This document shows, one piece after another, positions 8,481 to 17,133 of a stretch of DNA of 64,000 bases. The DNA lies in NCBI GenBank assembly GCA_039024635.1, contig JBCCQA010000005.1, positions 163,511-227,510 on the forward strand, in the 5' to 3' direction. The DNA comes from Kuafuiihalomonas sp039024635. Lineage in GTDB: Bacteria; Myxococcota; Kuafuiibacteriia; Kuafuiibacteriales; Kuafuiibacteriaceae. Position 1 is the first letter of the stretch; each line of letters begins with the position of its first letter. The notes beneath the pieces are model-generated. The model saw only the letters and a program-made list of their open reading frames with translations, was not told the DNA's origin and did no database searches. Position numbers and translations under genes: made by a program.

Positions 8481-8543
8481 GTTCTTGGGTCCCGGTCGCG
8501 GCTTTGCTGCGCCCACCCTGCTTCGCTCTCTTCGCGAGGCTCG
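8481..8543. repeat. Direct repeat copy 2 (63 bp)
   Basis: Second copy of the element at 8351-8413. Two of the three differences fall in the small hairpin, which becomes GCGGC-TTT-GCTGC. A G-U wobble keeps the stem, so the fold may be under selection. Confidence 0.85.
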
Positions 8544-8574
8544 TGCTGTCGACGGCCAAGCCGCGTCCAGGACC

Positions 8575-9711
8575 CTAGTTCCGTCGTTTGATGGAGGTCT
8601 TTCTGGGGCGCTTTCTCGGGCCTCCTCTGCGGGGCTTGCCGCGGCGGGGTTGGTTGCGCGGGCCCACGCTCTTTCGATGGGGAGGCTGAGCGGGTCGGAC
8701 GGCCTGCTTGGCCGACAGGTGGGCATAAAGCGTGATCTCGTCTCGGTCGTGAAAGAGCTGTCGGGTCTTGAGGCCCTCCCAGCCTGCGGACTCCAGGATC
8801 TTCGAGACCTCAGCCAGAGTTCCGACCTTGCGCCGCATGGGAAGTTTGACGTTGGCGATGACTTGGCGCGCCCACGACCGACGGGCCCACTTTGCGAGGA
8901 GCTTGGCGACCTCCAGCGGACGGTACGCCATGTCGCAAACCACCCAGTCCAGGGTCTCGGGCGGCGCGTAAGCGAAGGCGCTCTGCTGGAGATGAGCCAG
9001 TCGCTGGGGGGGGGCCTTCACCACCAGGCCTTTGGGGTCGACGGCAATGACGGTGCAGCCCCGAGCGAGAAGGACCTGGGTCCAGCCGCCGGGGGCGGCT
9101 CCGAGATCCGCCACCAGGTCGCCTTTCTCCGGCCCGACGCCGGTCCACGCGATGGCTTCCTCCAGCTTCAGGCCCGCCCTCGACACCGCATCCTTCCCTC
9201 GGCGAAGAGGGCTTCGTCCCCCCGGCCAAGGGCTGAGCGCCTTGGTCTTAGGTGTCACGCCGACCCAGAGCGCGTCCTCCGATAGCACCCACACCTGCAG
9301 CAGCCGCTTGGCTTCATCGGCCGGCACCGAGGGACCGGGCTCGATTCCGGATAGCCAGGCGCCCTCGGCCAGCTTGGCTTCCCATTCGGCCGCGAGGGGA
9401 CGTCGCGGGTCCTCGGGATCCGTGCCGTCGGGCGCGACGACCTGAAGCGCCCAGGGATCTTGGGACTGGGTGGCCAAGCGCGCCAGCGTGGCTTCGACGA
9501 TCTCACCGTCTTCAGGGTGAACCTGGGCCGGTTTGAAGATGGCTTGGCGGGCGAAAGTCGGCTCGACGAGCTGGCCGTTTCGGGCCCGAGGACGATTCGT
9601 ACAGCGAACGACCCCCTCGCTCACCGTCTCCCCTTCCGGGATTTCGTCGAGAAGGTCGGCGATGCTGTCGGCTCGCGTCATGAAGCCCCAAACTGTCCGC
9701 GCCATCGGCAT
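8575..9711 (-). CDS. RlmM-like 23S rRNA ribose 2'-O-methyltransferase
   Basis: About 378 residues from ATG 9711 (a TTG at 9741 extends the frame). The C-terminal half is a FtsJ/RrmJ-fold methyltransferase with the SAM motif 'DLVADLGAAPGGWTQVL', 'DWVVCDMAYRPLEVAKLL' and 'IANVKLPMRRK'. These match RlmM, which methylates the ribose of C2498 in the peptidyl-transferase loop, and supply the K-D-K type catalytic residues. The N-terminal half corresponds to the RNA-binding THUMP-type region. The last about 40 residues are Lys/Arg/Pro-rich, an RNA-binding tail not usual in E. coli RlmM. It is divergent from nuoM and convergent with the oxidoreductase gene. Confidence 0.8.
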   Translation of the reverse strand: MPMARTVWGFMTRADSIADLLDEIPEGETVSEGVVRCTNRPRARNGQLVEPTFARQAIFKPAQVHPEDGEIVEATLARLATQSQDPWALQVVAPDGTDPEDPRRPLAAEWEAKLAEGAWLSGIEPGPSVPADEAKRLLQVWVLSEDALWVGVTPKTKALSPWPGGRSPLRRGKDAVSRAGLKLEEAIAWTGVGPEKGDLVADLGAAPGGWTQVLLARGCTVIAVDPKGLVVKAPPQRLAHLQQSAFAYAPPETLDWVVCDMAYRPLEVAKLLAKWARRSWARQVIANVKLPMRRKVGTLAEVSKILESAGWEGLKTRQLFHDRDEITLYAHLSAKQAVRPAQPPHRKSVGPRNQPRRGKPRRGGPRKRPRKTSIKRRN

Positions 9712-9807
9712 GCGATGGAGCCGGGAAGCCACTGAAGTCAAAGGGCTTTTTCCGGATCGCGGGGTGCGTTGACGGACCTGGGACCCCGTAGTACCGCCCC
9801 GGCACTC

Positions 9808-11379
9808 ATGGCGGATTCTTCCCTCCTCACCGCCGTCGTTTTCGCGCCTGCGCTAGGCGCTCTGCTCCTGACCCTGTTCCCTTCTCGGGATCACAACAAC
9901 GTAAAGGCCACCGCCTTGGGCATCAGCACCGCCGTCTTCCTCCTTTCGACGGGGCTGTGGCTCGGCTTCGACCCGACGCAGACCGACTACCAGTTCGCGG
10001 TCAACGTCCCTTGGGTCGAGCCATTGGGTATCGGCTACCGAATCGGCATCGACGGCATTTCCTTGGTCCTGATCGTGCTGACGACCTTTCTCTGTCCCAT
10101 CACCCTGTTGGGCGCCTGGTCGGCCATCCAGCACCGAGTGAAGGAGTTCGCCATCTGCATGCTCGTCCTGGAGTGTGGCATGCTGGGTGCCTTCGTCGCC
10201 CTGGACCTGTTCCTCTTTTACGTCTTCTGGGAGGCGATGCTCATCCCGATGTATTTCATCATCGGGATCTGGGGCGGAAAACGACGGGTCTTCGCGGCCG
10301 TGAAGTTCTTCGTCTTCACCATGGCTGGCTCCCTCCTGATGCTGATCGCGATCCTCGTCGTCGCGATTCGGCCTGAGGGCTGGGACTTCAGCCTGATGGG
10401 TGCGCTTCAGCAGAGCCAGCCTCTCGCGACCCAGCGGCTTCTCTTTTGGGCCTTCGCCCTCGCCTTTGCCGTCAAGGTGCCGATGTTCCCAGTCCACACT
10501 TGGTTGCCTGATGCGCATGTCGAGGCGCCTACGCCGGGCTCGGTCATCCTGGCCGGCGTCTTGCTCAAGCTCGGCGTGTACGGCTTCATCCGCTTTGCTT
10601 TTCCCATGTTTCCCCGGGCCGCGTTCGAGGCCTTGCCGATCCTGGGAGGGCTTGCCGTGGCCGGCATCATCTACGGCGCCTTGGTGGCCTGGGTGCAGGC
10701 CGACATGAAGAAGCTGGTCGCCTACTCATCGGTCAGCCACTTGGGCTTTTGCATGTTGGGCCTGGCCGCCATGACCACCGAGGGTGTGTCAGGGGCTCTG
10801 TTCGTCTGCATCGCCCACGGCGTTTCCACCGGCGCGCTCTTCATGCTGGTCGGCGTGCTGTACGAGCGCCGACACACCCGGATCATGGCCGACTACGGCG
10901 GCATCGCCCGCCAGGTTCCGGTCTTCGCGCTCTTCTTGGTCATGACGGCAATGGCGAGTGCGGGCCTGCCCCTCTTGTCCGGCTTTCCGGGTGAGTTCTT
11001 GGTCCTCCTCGGCACCTTCACCGCCGACGGGCCGTTGGCCCGAAGCTGGGCCATCTTGGGCGCCACCGGCGTCATCCTCGCCGCCGTCTACATCCTGTGG
11101 ATGGCCCAGAGGATCCTGTTCGGGCCCATGACCAACCCGGCCAACGACAAGCTGGAGGACATGAACCCGAGGGAGATCTTCAGCGTCGCGTGCCTGATGG
11201 GGGCCTCCTTCGTTCTCGGCGTGGCGCCGAACCTGGTCCTCGACAAGCTGCGGCTGCCGGTAGAGGAGTGGGTGCGAACGGTCCACGTCCGCTCGGGGCA
11301 GGGCGCCTACGCCCCCGACGAAGGGGTCTTCTCCAAGGTGCAGCCCAAAGATGGCGCGCCCGGAAAGGCAGCTCACTAA
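9808..11379 (+). CDS. nuoM: NADH-quinone oxidoreductase subunit M
   Basis: 523 residues of polytopic membrane protein, an antiporter-like proton-pumping subunit of complex I. It is recognised from 'YRIGIDGISLVLIVLTTFL', 'FYVFWEAMLIPMYFIIGIWG' with the conserved Glu of TM5, 'FALAFAVKVPMFPVHTWLPD' with the pump Lys, and 'DMKKLVAYSSVSHLGFCML'. ATG 9808 (MADSSLLTAVVFAPALG) is preferred to the upstream in-frame TTG. The stop overlaps the nuoN ATG (TAATG). Unusually, nuoL/K/J do not precede it: the upstream neighbour is on the opposite strand. Confidence 0.95.
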   Translation: MADSSLLTAVVFAPALGALLLTLFPSRDHNNVKATALGISTAVFLLSTGLWLGFDPTQTDYQFAVNVPWVEPLGIGYRIGIDGISLVLIVLTTFLCPITLLGAWSAIQHRVKEFAICMLVLECGMLGAFVALDLFLFYVFWEAMLIPMYFIIGIWGGKRRVFAAVKFFVFTMAGSLLMLIAILVVAIRPEGWDFSLMGALQQSQPLATQRLLFWAFALAFAVKVPMFPVHTWLPDAHVEAPTPGSVILAGVLLKLGVYGFIRFAFPMFPRAAFEALPILGGLAVAGIIYGALVAWVQADMKKLVAYSSVSHLGFCMLGLAAMTTEGVSGALFVCIAHGVSTGALFMLVGVLYERRHTRIMADYGGIARQVPVFALFLVMTAMASAGLPLLSGFPGEFLVLLGTFTADGPLARSWAILGATGVILAAVYILWMAQRILFGPMTNPANDKLEDMNPREIFSVACLMGASFVLGVAPNLVLDKLRLPVEEWVRTVHVRSGQGAYAPDEGVFSKVQPKDGAPGKAAH

Positions 11380-12863
11380 TGGACATCCTGTCCGCCCTGC
11401 TTCCCTTCTTCGTCCTCCTCGTCGTCGGCGCGCTGCTCCTCATGTACGAGGTCTTCGCCGAGGAGCCGGACCGGGGTTGGATCGCCAACCTCGGCTCGGT
11501 CGGCTTCCTGCTCGCCGGCTTCCTCCTCGTTGGCCAGCTCGGGGACCCCAGCGTCGGGCTCTTCGAGCGGGGCCCCGTCACGGCCATCATGGTCGATGAC
11601 TTCGGCCGAGCCGCCTCTTTGGTGTGCGTGCTCGCCGGCCTCCTGGCCACTTTGTTCACGCCAGTCTATTCGCGGAAGGCCGGCCACGACCACGGCGAGT
11701 ACTACGCCCTGATCGTCTTTGCCGTCATGGGCATGATGGTGATGGTCATGTCCGGCGACCTCATCACCTTCTTCGTCGGGCTCGAGACCATGTCGGTCGG
11801 CGTGTACTGCCTGACTTGCTTGCGCTCCGAAGACCGACGCTCGTCGGAAGCGGCCCTGAAGTACTTCCTGATGGGCGCTTTCGCCACGGGCTTCCTCTTG
11901 TTCGGCATCGCTTTCATCTACGGCGCCACGGCTTCCGTCGGCTACGGTGAGATAGCCCGCAGCATGCGAGACCCGTCCGGCGACGGGCATCTGCCCATCC
12001 TCCTTCTCGGCATCCTGCTCGTCCTCATCGGGTTCGGATTCAAGGTGGCGGCGGTGCCTTTTCACATGTGGGCACCCGACACCTACGAAGGCGCGCCGAC
12101 GCCGGTGGCGGGCTTCATGGCGGCCGGCGTCAAAGCGGCCGCGTTCGTGTCCCTGATGCGTCTCGTCGTGGGGGCCCTCCCAGGCTTGGAAGCGCCGGAT
12201 CAGATGTTGTGGATCCCCTTCCTGTCCGGCCTCGCGGTGCTGACCATCCTTTTTGGAAATCTCCTTGCCTTGGCCCAGCCCAGCATCAAGCGGATGCTGG
12301 CCTACTCCTCGGTCAGCCACGCGGGCTACCTCCTCATTGCCGTGGTGGCGGCAGCCAAAGGCGAAGCCAGCGCCCCCGGCGCCCTGCTATACTATCTCTC
12401 GGGCTACACCTTTATGACCCTCGGAGCCTTCGGCGTCCTTGGGATCCTGGAGCGCATCGACGGCGGGCCCTCGAGTGAGCGCTACGAGGCTTTCGCTGGG
12501 GTTGGTCATCGGCATCCGGCCCTTGCGCTGGCCATGGCGCTCTTCATGGTCGCGATGGGTGGCCTTCCGCCGACGGCCGGCTTCTTCGGCAAACTCTACG
12601 TGTTCTCGTCGGCCGTTCGGGCCGGCGAGACCTGGCTCGCGCTGGTCGGCGTCTTCGGGTCCTTGATCAGCATCGTCTACTACCTTCGGGTCTTGGTGGC
12701 CTTCTACATGCGGGAGGACTCGCCGGCCTATTCACGGGCCTTGAGCTTCAAACCGTCTCCCCATGCGGGTATCGGCCTTGCCTTGGCCGCGCTGGGCGTC
12801 GTTGCCCTAGGCGTCTGGCCGGGCGCCTGGCTCGACGTCACCCGGGCCGCCCTCGGCGGCTGA
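11379..12863 (+). CDS. nuoN: NADH-quinone oxidoreductase subunit N
   Basis: 494 residues, a polytopic antiporter-like complex I subunit. Diagnostic stretches are 'GDLITFFVGLETMSVGVYCL', 'FKVAAVPFHMWAPDTYEGAP' and 'PSIKRMLAYSSVSHAGYLL'. The ATG shares a base with the nuoM stop, so the pair is translationally coupled. The next gene (phytochrome) starts 54 bp later. As the last pumping subunit in normal nuo operons, its place after nuoM is canonical. Confidence 0.95.
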   Translation: MDILSALLPFFVLLVVGALLLMYEVFAEEPDRGWIANLGSVGFLLAGFLLVGQLGDPSVGLFERGPVTAIMVDDFGRAASLVCVLAGLLATLFTPVYSRKAGHDHGEYYALIVFAVMGMMVMVMSGDLITFFVGLETMSVGVYCLTCLRSEDRRSSEAALKYFLMGAFATGFLLFGIAFIYGATASVGYGEIARSMRDPSGDGHLPILLLGILLVLIGFGFKVAAVPFHMWAPDTYEGAPTPVAGFMAAGVKAAAFVSLMRLVVGALPGLEAPDQMLWIPFLSGLAVLTILFGNLLALAQPSIKRMLAYSSVSHAGYLLIAVVAAAKGEASAPGALLYYLSGYTFMTLGAFGVLGILERIDGGPSSERYEAFAGVGHRHPALALAMALFMVAMGGLPPTAGFFGKLYVFSSAVRAGETWLALVGVFGSLISIVYYLRVLVAFYMREDSPAYSRALSFKPSPHAGIGLALAALGVVALGVWPGAWLDVTRAALGG

Positions 12864-12917
12864 GCTCCAGACGCCCATCCACTTGTCCCGTGCTCGGGCC
12901 TGGCCGACACTGAAGCC

Positions 12918-15125
12918 ATGACGGAGCGTCCATCCAAGAGAGCGGTCGAGCAGCTGCTCCTCGAGTGTGCCTCCGAACCCATCCATAGGCTCGGAAGCAT
13001 CCAGTCCCACGGCGTGATGGTGGGCTGGCGCAAGGCCGAAGGGGACGTGGTCTTCGGTAGCCAAGCCCCATCACCCTGGTTGCCTGCTTCCTTCGAGGAG
13101 CTAGCCGGGACCCGGGCCGACGTGCTCCTTCGGGCGCTGCAGTTCGAGCCCACCCGTCAGGGAGCGGTGGGGGCCGACGGAACGCTCCTTCGGGGACAGG
13201 TCTTCGAGAGCGGGCCTTTCGAAGTCCTGGAGCTCGAGGCCGTCGGCGAGCGACCCCTGGATCCGGTCGCGTTCATGGGGCGGGTGGGCGACGAGCTGCG
13301 GGCCGCGTCCGACCTGGACCGACTCTGCGAGCGGGTCGTCCACGCCGGGCGAGAGCTGCTCGGCTTCGATCGGGTGATGCTCTACCGCTTCGACAAGGAC
13401 TACAACGGACAGATTGTCGCTGAGTCCAAGGACCCCCAAATGGGCTCCTACCTCGGCCTGCGCTTTCCGGCCTCCGACATTCCGGCCCAGGCGCGAGAGC
13501 TCTATCGGAGGAACTGGGTGCGGGGCATTGCCGACGTGGACGGCGCCCAGATCCCGATCGTTCGGGGGCCCGGCTATCCTTTGGACGAAGACCCCGACTT
13601 GAGCATGAGCCGGCTCAGAAGCGTGTCGCCCGTTCACCTCGAGTATCTGCGCAACATGAAGGTCCGAGCCTCGATGTCCATGTCGGTTCTCAATGGCGAC
13701 GCCCTTTGGGGGCTGGTGGCCTGTCATCACAGGACGCCCCACGTCGTCTCGCCGGACCAGCGGACGCTGGGAGAGCTCCTGGCCCGGATCGCCTCGATGC
13801 AGGTCAGCAGTCTGGTCTCCAGCGTTCGCCGGAAGCGGGAGCACCAGGTGACGGCCCATCGCCGCCAAATCCAGGATACTGCCTTTAGGGCCGCGCGCTT
13901 CGCCGAAGTGTTCGTTCGAGAAGGCGACGCCATCCTGGGGCTCACGGAGGCCAGCGGGGCCTGCATCGCCATGGGGCGGGACCTTCTCACGGTGGGCATC
14001 ACGCCGTCTCGAGAACAGCTGGAGCACTTGGTATCCTGGATGCGGCGTCAAGTCCGCACGTCCTACGTCAGCTCTTCATGCATCGAGGAGCTCGACCCCA
14101 GCCTCGAAGGGCTGCGACGCGAGGCTTCGGGGATATTGGCGGTTCCCCTCTCGGCCGACGGGCGAGACTTCATCGCCTGGTTTCGACCAGAGACGGTACG
14201 CACGGTCGCTTGGGCCGGCAACCCCGACGACAAGGTGACGGAGGACGAGAGTGGGCGCTTGCACCCTCGGGCCTCCTTCGCCGAGTGGAAGGTCAAGCTG
14301 CGAGGAAAAGCGGAGGAGTGGGACCCTTTTCACGTCGAGGCGGGGCGAGAGTTCGGTTGGTACATCGGCGAAGTGATGGCCCGGCGTCTGGAGGTTCTGC
14401 AGGACCTCAACTCAGAGCGGGAACGTCGGGCGCGAGATCTCGATTCCTTCGCATACCTGGCCGCTCACGATCTGAGAGAGCCCATCCGTGGAATGGATGC
14501 CTACGTCAGCTTTGCTCTCCAGGCCTTCGATGCCGCCGACGAAGAGGAGCTGCGGGCGAACCTGGCCAAGGTCCATGGCCTGCTGGCCGAGACCGACGGC
14601 CTGTTGACGGCCCTTCTGGAGTACGCGCGCGCTTCCAGCATCAAGCCCCGCATGCGAAATACGGACCTGAGCATGTTGGTGGACAAGGTCGCGACCCGGC
14701 TCAGCGGGCGAGCGGCGGAGGTCGGGGGGCATGTCATCGGGCCTCGAGCGCCCACCCACGTGGTGTGCGACAGCCTCGTGGTGCAGGAGATCATCACCAA
14801 CCTGGTATCGAACGCACTCAAGTACGGGGGTGAAGCGCCCACGGTCGAAGTGGATTGGCGGCCCTCGAACCGCTCGGACGAGGAGGTCGTCATCACAGTG
14901 AAGGATCACGGCATCGGTATTCCTGACTACGGCGCGGAAGAGATCTTCAAGCCCTTTCGTCGTCTCCATCCAAAGACCGCTTACGGCGGGGGAACGGGCT
15001 GCGGCCTCGCCATCGTGCAGGCCCTGGTCGACCGGCACGGGGGTCGCGTTTGGTTCGAGAGCGAAGTCGACCGAGGAACGACCTTCTACTTCAGCTTGGG
15101 TCGTTCTGGAGGCTCAGGAACGTGA
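12918..15125 (+). CDS. Bacteriophytochrome histidine kinase
   Basis: 735 residues with the full PAS-GAF-PHY-HisKA-HATPase order. Cys17 in 'ECASEPIHRLGSIQSHG' is the bacteriophytochrome-type biliverdin attachment site. The GAF domain has PASDIP at 184-189 and the chromophore His in 'LVACHHRTPH' (about 270). The PHY tongue motifs 'WFRPE' (about 421) and PRASF (about 450) are present. The kinase H-box is 'AYLAAHDLREPIRGM' (His517), with N-box NLVSNALKYGG and G-boxes DHGIGIP and GGGTGCGLAIVQAL. It should be a red/far-red sensor phosphorylating the coupled response regulator whose GTG overlaps its stop (GTGA). No heme oxygenase gene for biliverdin supply is adjacent. Confidence 0.94.
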   Translation: MTERPSKRAVEQLLLECASEPIHRLGSIQSHGVMVGWRKAEGDVVFGSQAPSPWLPASFEELAGTRADVLLRALQFEPTRQGAVGADGTLLRGQVFESGPFEVLELEAVGERPLDPVAFMGRVGDELRAASDLDRLCERVVHAGRELLGFDRVMLYRFDKDYNGQIVAESKDPQMGSYLGLRFPASDIPAQARELYRRNWVRGIADVDGAQIPIVRGPGYPLDEDPDLSMSRLRSVSPVHLEYLRNMKVRASMSMSVLNGDALWGLVACHHRTPHVVSPDQRTLGELLARIASMQVSSLVSSVRRKREHQVTAHRRQIQDTAFRAARFAEVFVREGDAILGLTEASGACIAMGRDLLTVGITPSREQLEHLVSWMRRQVRTSYVSSSCIEELDPSLEGLRREASGILAVPLSADGRDFIAWFRPETVRTVAWAGNPDDKVTEDESGRLHPRASFAEWKVKLRGKAEEWDPFHVEAGREFGWYIGEVMARRLEVLQDLNSERERRARDLDSFAYLAAHDLREPIRGMDAYVSFALQAFDAADEEELRANLAKVHGLLAETDGLLTALLEYARASSIKPRMRNTDLSMLVDKVATRLSGRAAEVGGHVIGPRAPTHVVCDSLVVQEIITNLVSNALKYGGEAPTVEVDWRPSNRSDEEVVITVKDHGIGIPDYGAEEIFKPFRRLHPKTAYGGGTGCGLAIVQALVDRHGGRVWFESEVDRGTTFYFSLGRSGGSGT

Positions 15126-15547
15126 GCCTACGCATCATCGCCTGCGTCGAGGACAACGAGATCGATCGCAAGGCCTTGGCGCTTGCGGTCGACGATTTGG
15201 GCGACGTCGAGGTCACCTCCTTCGCCTCGGGCCGCGAAGCCTTGGACACCATGCTGGCGGCTCACCCAGACGAGGGCCCGGATGTGATCATCCTCGACGT
15301 GAATTTGCCCGACCTGCGGGGTGACGAGATCATCCGTCGACTTCGTGACGCCTCACGTTACCAACACACCCCCATCATGGTGGTCTCTGGTTCGAAGGAC
15401 CCAAGTGCAGTACAAGGACTGTACGAAGACGGGGCCAACGCGTACCTCGCCAAGCCTCGCAACTTCGTCGAGCTCGTCGAGGACTATCGCCTGTGTCTAT
15501 CCTTCTGGCTTCGCTGCGTGAGCTCTGCGCCCAGTCCCCTCTCCTGA
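15122..15547 (+). CDS. Single-domain response regulator (Rcp1-like)
   Basis: 141 residues forming only a receiver domain: acidic pocket 'CVEDNEID', phospho-acceptor Asp59 in 'VIILDVNLPD', 'MVVSGSKD' and Lys111 in 'YLAKP'. The GTG at 15122 overlaps the phytochrome stop, matching the usual phytochrome-Rcp1 pairing. It is the likely cognate phosphate acceptor and carries no output domain. Its 3' end overlaps the next gene by 55 bp. A longer upstream ATG frame is open but would lie inside the kinase gene. Confidence 0.88.
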   Translation: MSLRIIACVEDNEIDRKALALAVDDLGDVEVTSFASGREALDTMLAAHPDEGPDVIILDVNLPDLRGDEIIRRLRDASRYQHTPIMVVSGSKDPSAVQGLYEDGANAYLAKPRNFVELVEDYRLCLSFWLRCVSSAPSPLS

Positions 15548-16722
15548 GTCCAGAAGGCCGTGCGCTTCGTGTGCTCGTGGTCGAAGATGACGACTTCCAA
15601 GCGCACCAGCTCGTAGGCATTCTCCAGGACGTGCTTCCCAACCTCGACGTTCGGGTAGCCACCACCGGCGTCGAAGCCTTGGGGCAGCTCCAGGGCCAGG
15701 ACGTCCTCATCCTCGATCTCAAGCTTCCCGACATGTCCGGCCGTGCCCTCCTCGACCGGGCCCGAGCGCTGACGGGAGACGACGCCTTCGCGGTGGTGGC
15801 CATGACCCGCCGGGGCACCGAACTCGGCGCTTCCGAGATCTTGCGGGCGGGCGCCCACGACTACGTTACAAAGGAAAGCCTGAATCCGGACCGACTGGTC
15901 CGGGCCCTCGAAGTATCCATCGACCTGGCTCGTACCCGGAAGCAGGCCCGGATGGCCTACGAAGCCCTCGAAGCCCACTCGGCCCAGCTGCGCCGGGAGA
16001 CCGAGCGAAGGCAGGCTTTCGTTCGTAGCGTGGCCCACGACCTGCGCAGCCCCCTCCAGGTGCTGTCCCTGGCCGGCGCCGAGTTGATGGAGTCCAGCAT
16101 CGATCCCGAGGTCAAAGAATCGGCGTCCATGGTGTTGGCGGCCTACCGCCGTCTGAGTCGACTGGTGGAGAGTCTGGATTCGGTCCAACAGGTCGAAGGG
16201 GGCGACATCGAGCTCAATCTCAATCGCGCCGACGTCGTGCGGCTAGTCGAGAGGCTGGTGGAGGAGCTTCGAGGCTACCCGCGGGGCGACCTGGTTCGGA
16301 TCGACGAGCGCAGCGTGCCTCGCCTCGAAGCGCTCGTGGACCGGCGCCGGCTGGAGCAGGTCCTGGTCCACCTGTGCGTCAACGCCATGCGACATGCCCG
16401 CGAAGAGGTTCGGATCGAGCTTCAGCAGGGTAGCGCGGGGTTCACGCTGCGCGTCATGGACGATGGCCCCGGGGTGCCCCAGGAGGACCATGAGCGGATC
16501 TTCCTCGCCTTCGACCGGGGCAAGGCGGAGGAACGGCGTCCGGGCCTCGGTTTGGGCCTGTCCATCGCCCGAAGCCTAGTCGGTGCCATGGGGGGTCAGC
16601 TTCGTCTCGAACCTGGGAACCGGGGGGCTGAATTCGTCATCGAATTGCCCACTTCGGGCCCAGATTCAGGGCGTTCCGGCACCGTCGAAGGGGCCGACTT
16701 TCAAAGCGGCTTTGCGTCTTGA
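15493..16722 (+). CDS. Response regulator-histidine kinase hybrid (receiver first)
   Basis: 409 residues. The N-terminal receiver (about 26-145) has EDDD at 31-34, Asp75 in 'VLILDLKLPD' and the conserved Lys in 'YVTKES'. A coiled coil (150-172) follows, then HisKA with His182 in 'FVRSVAHDLRSPLQVLSL' and a HATPase domain with 'HLCVNAMRHA', 'VMDDGPGVP' and 'GLGLGLSIARSL'. The GTG start at 15493 lies inside the preceding regulator gene (55-bp overlap), implying tight coupling. A receiver ahead of a kinase suggests a phosphorelay in which the phytochrome branch controls a second kinase. Confidence 0.88.
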   Translation: MSILLASLRELCAQSPLLSPEGRALRVLVVEDDDFQAHQLVGILQDVLPNLDVRVATTGVEALGQLQGQDVLILDLKLPDMSGRALLDRARALTGDDAFAVVAMTRRGTELGASEILRAGAHDYVTKESLNPDRLVRALEVSIDLARTRKQARMAYEALEAHSAQLRRETERRQAFVRSVAHDLRSPLQVLSLAGAELMESSIDPEVKESASMVLAAYRRLSRLVESLDSVQQVEGGDIELNLNRADVVRLVERLVEELRGYPRGDLVRIDERSVPRLEALVDRRRLEQVLVHLCVNAMRHAREEVRIELQQGSAGFTLRVMDDGPGVPQEDHERIFLAFDRGKAEERRPGLGLGLSIARSLVGAMGGQLRLEPGNRGAEFVIELPTSGPDSGRSGTVEGADFQSGFAS

Positions 16723-16747
16723 CACCCCCCCTCGGCTCATGGTGAAT
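16719..16747 (+). promoter_or_regulatory. Candidate sigma70-type promoter for the ribosomal supercluster
   Basis: A perfect TTGACA (16719-16724) overlaps the stop of the upstream kinase gene. After a 17-bp spacer comes GTGAAT (16742-16747), a weak -10. The nearest downstream gene is rpsL, giving a leader of nearly 380 nt. The -35 is seen directly; promoter function is inferred. Confidence 0.4.
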
Positions 16748-17133
16748 GCCCGCTCTCCCGCGGGGAGGGGCCCAAACAGGTCCCTTGGGAGGCAGCTCCG
16801 TGGTGGAGCGTGCCAGGCGATCCGCGGGGACTAGGGAGGTGCGAAAGCCACCGCTGAGGCCATTGCCGACACCGCTCGTGATGTAGAGGACGCCCGTCCC
16901 GTCGCGAGGACCGATCGCTGCCGGCCCCACCGCGGATGAAAGACTGACGAACCCGACTCGGTGCAAAGCGTGCGCGCAGTAAAACCGAGTTCAGGGATGG
17001 GGCCCGATGTTCAAAGCTGCCCCGACTGCGTCCAGGCGATGGCCCGGAACGCGGCGTCCTCCTTTCCGGCCCATGCACCCAGAAATCAGAGACGCCCCGG
17101 GTCATCCCGAGGGGTCCAGGAGCTATCGACCGG
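16723..17133 (+). other. Long structured leader upstream of rpsL
   Basis: 411 bp without a convincing gene. It carries several perfect stems: CTCCC-GCG-GGGAG (16755-16767), GCTCC-GTGGT-GGAGC (16795-16809), ACTCGGT/ACCGAGT (16956-16962 with 16984-16990), and CCCCGGG-TCAT-CCC-GA-GGGG (17095-17114) just before the rpsL Shine-Dalgarno AGGAG (17118-17122). It does not match the conserved cores of RNase P RNA, tmRNA, SRP RNA or the common riboswitches that I know. It is a candidate autoregulatory leader for the str operon. Confidence 0.45.

Larger units (their letters stand above)
8344..8574. other. Noncoding convergent spacer with nested hairpins and direct repeats
   Basis: Lies between the convergent oxidoreductase and RlmM-like genes. 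Open frames across it are low-complexity and unconvincing. Besides the two 63-bp direct repeats it holds a perfect hairpin GCTCGGC-TTTC-GCCGAGC (8409-8426) and AAGACC-N7-GGTCTT (8451-8469). These may serve as bidirectional terminators, although no clear T-run follows. Confidence 0.6.

Noticed and set aside
8351..8543. CRISPR-like repeat
   Set aside because: Only two 63-bp copies with a 67-bp intervening segment; unit size and structure do not fit CRISPR, and no cas genes are near.
8485..9285. Plus-strand frame across the repeat region and rlmM
   Set aside because: It begins in noncoding repeat and runs antisense to conserved methyltransferase motifs.
11376..12320. Minus-strand frame of 314 codons opposite nuoN
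   Set aside because: Composition is His/Glu/Asp-rich antisense of a membrane protein; nuoN is unambiguous.
16723..17133. Cobalamin or TPP riboswitch, RNase P RNA, tmRNA, or SRP RNA in the rpsL leader
   Set aside because: Short resemblances (GCCAGG, GCTGAG, GGTGCGAAAGCC) occur, but the conserved cores of these RNAs are not present in the right order.
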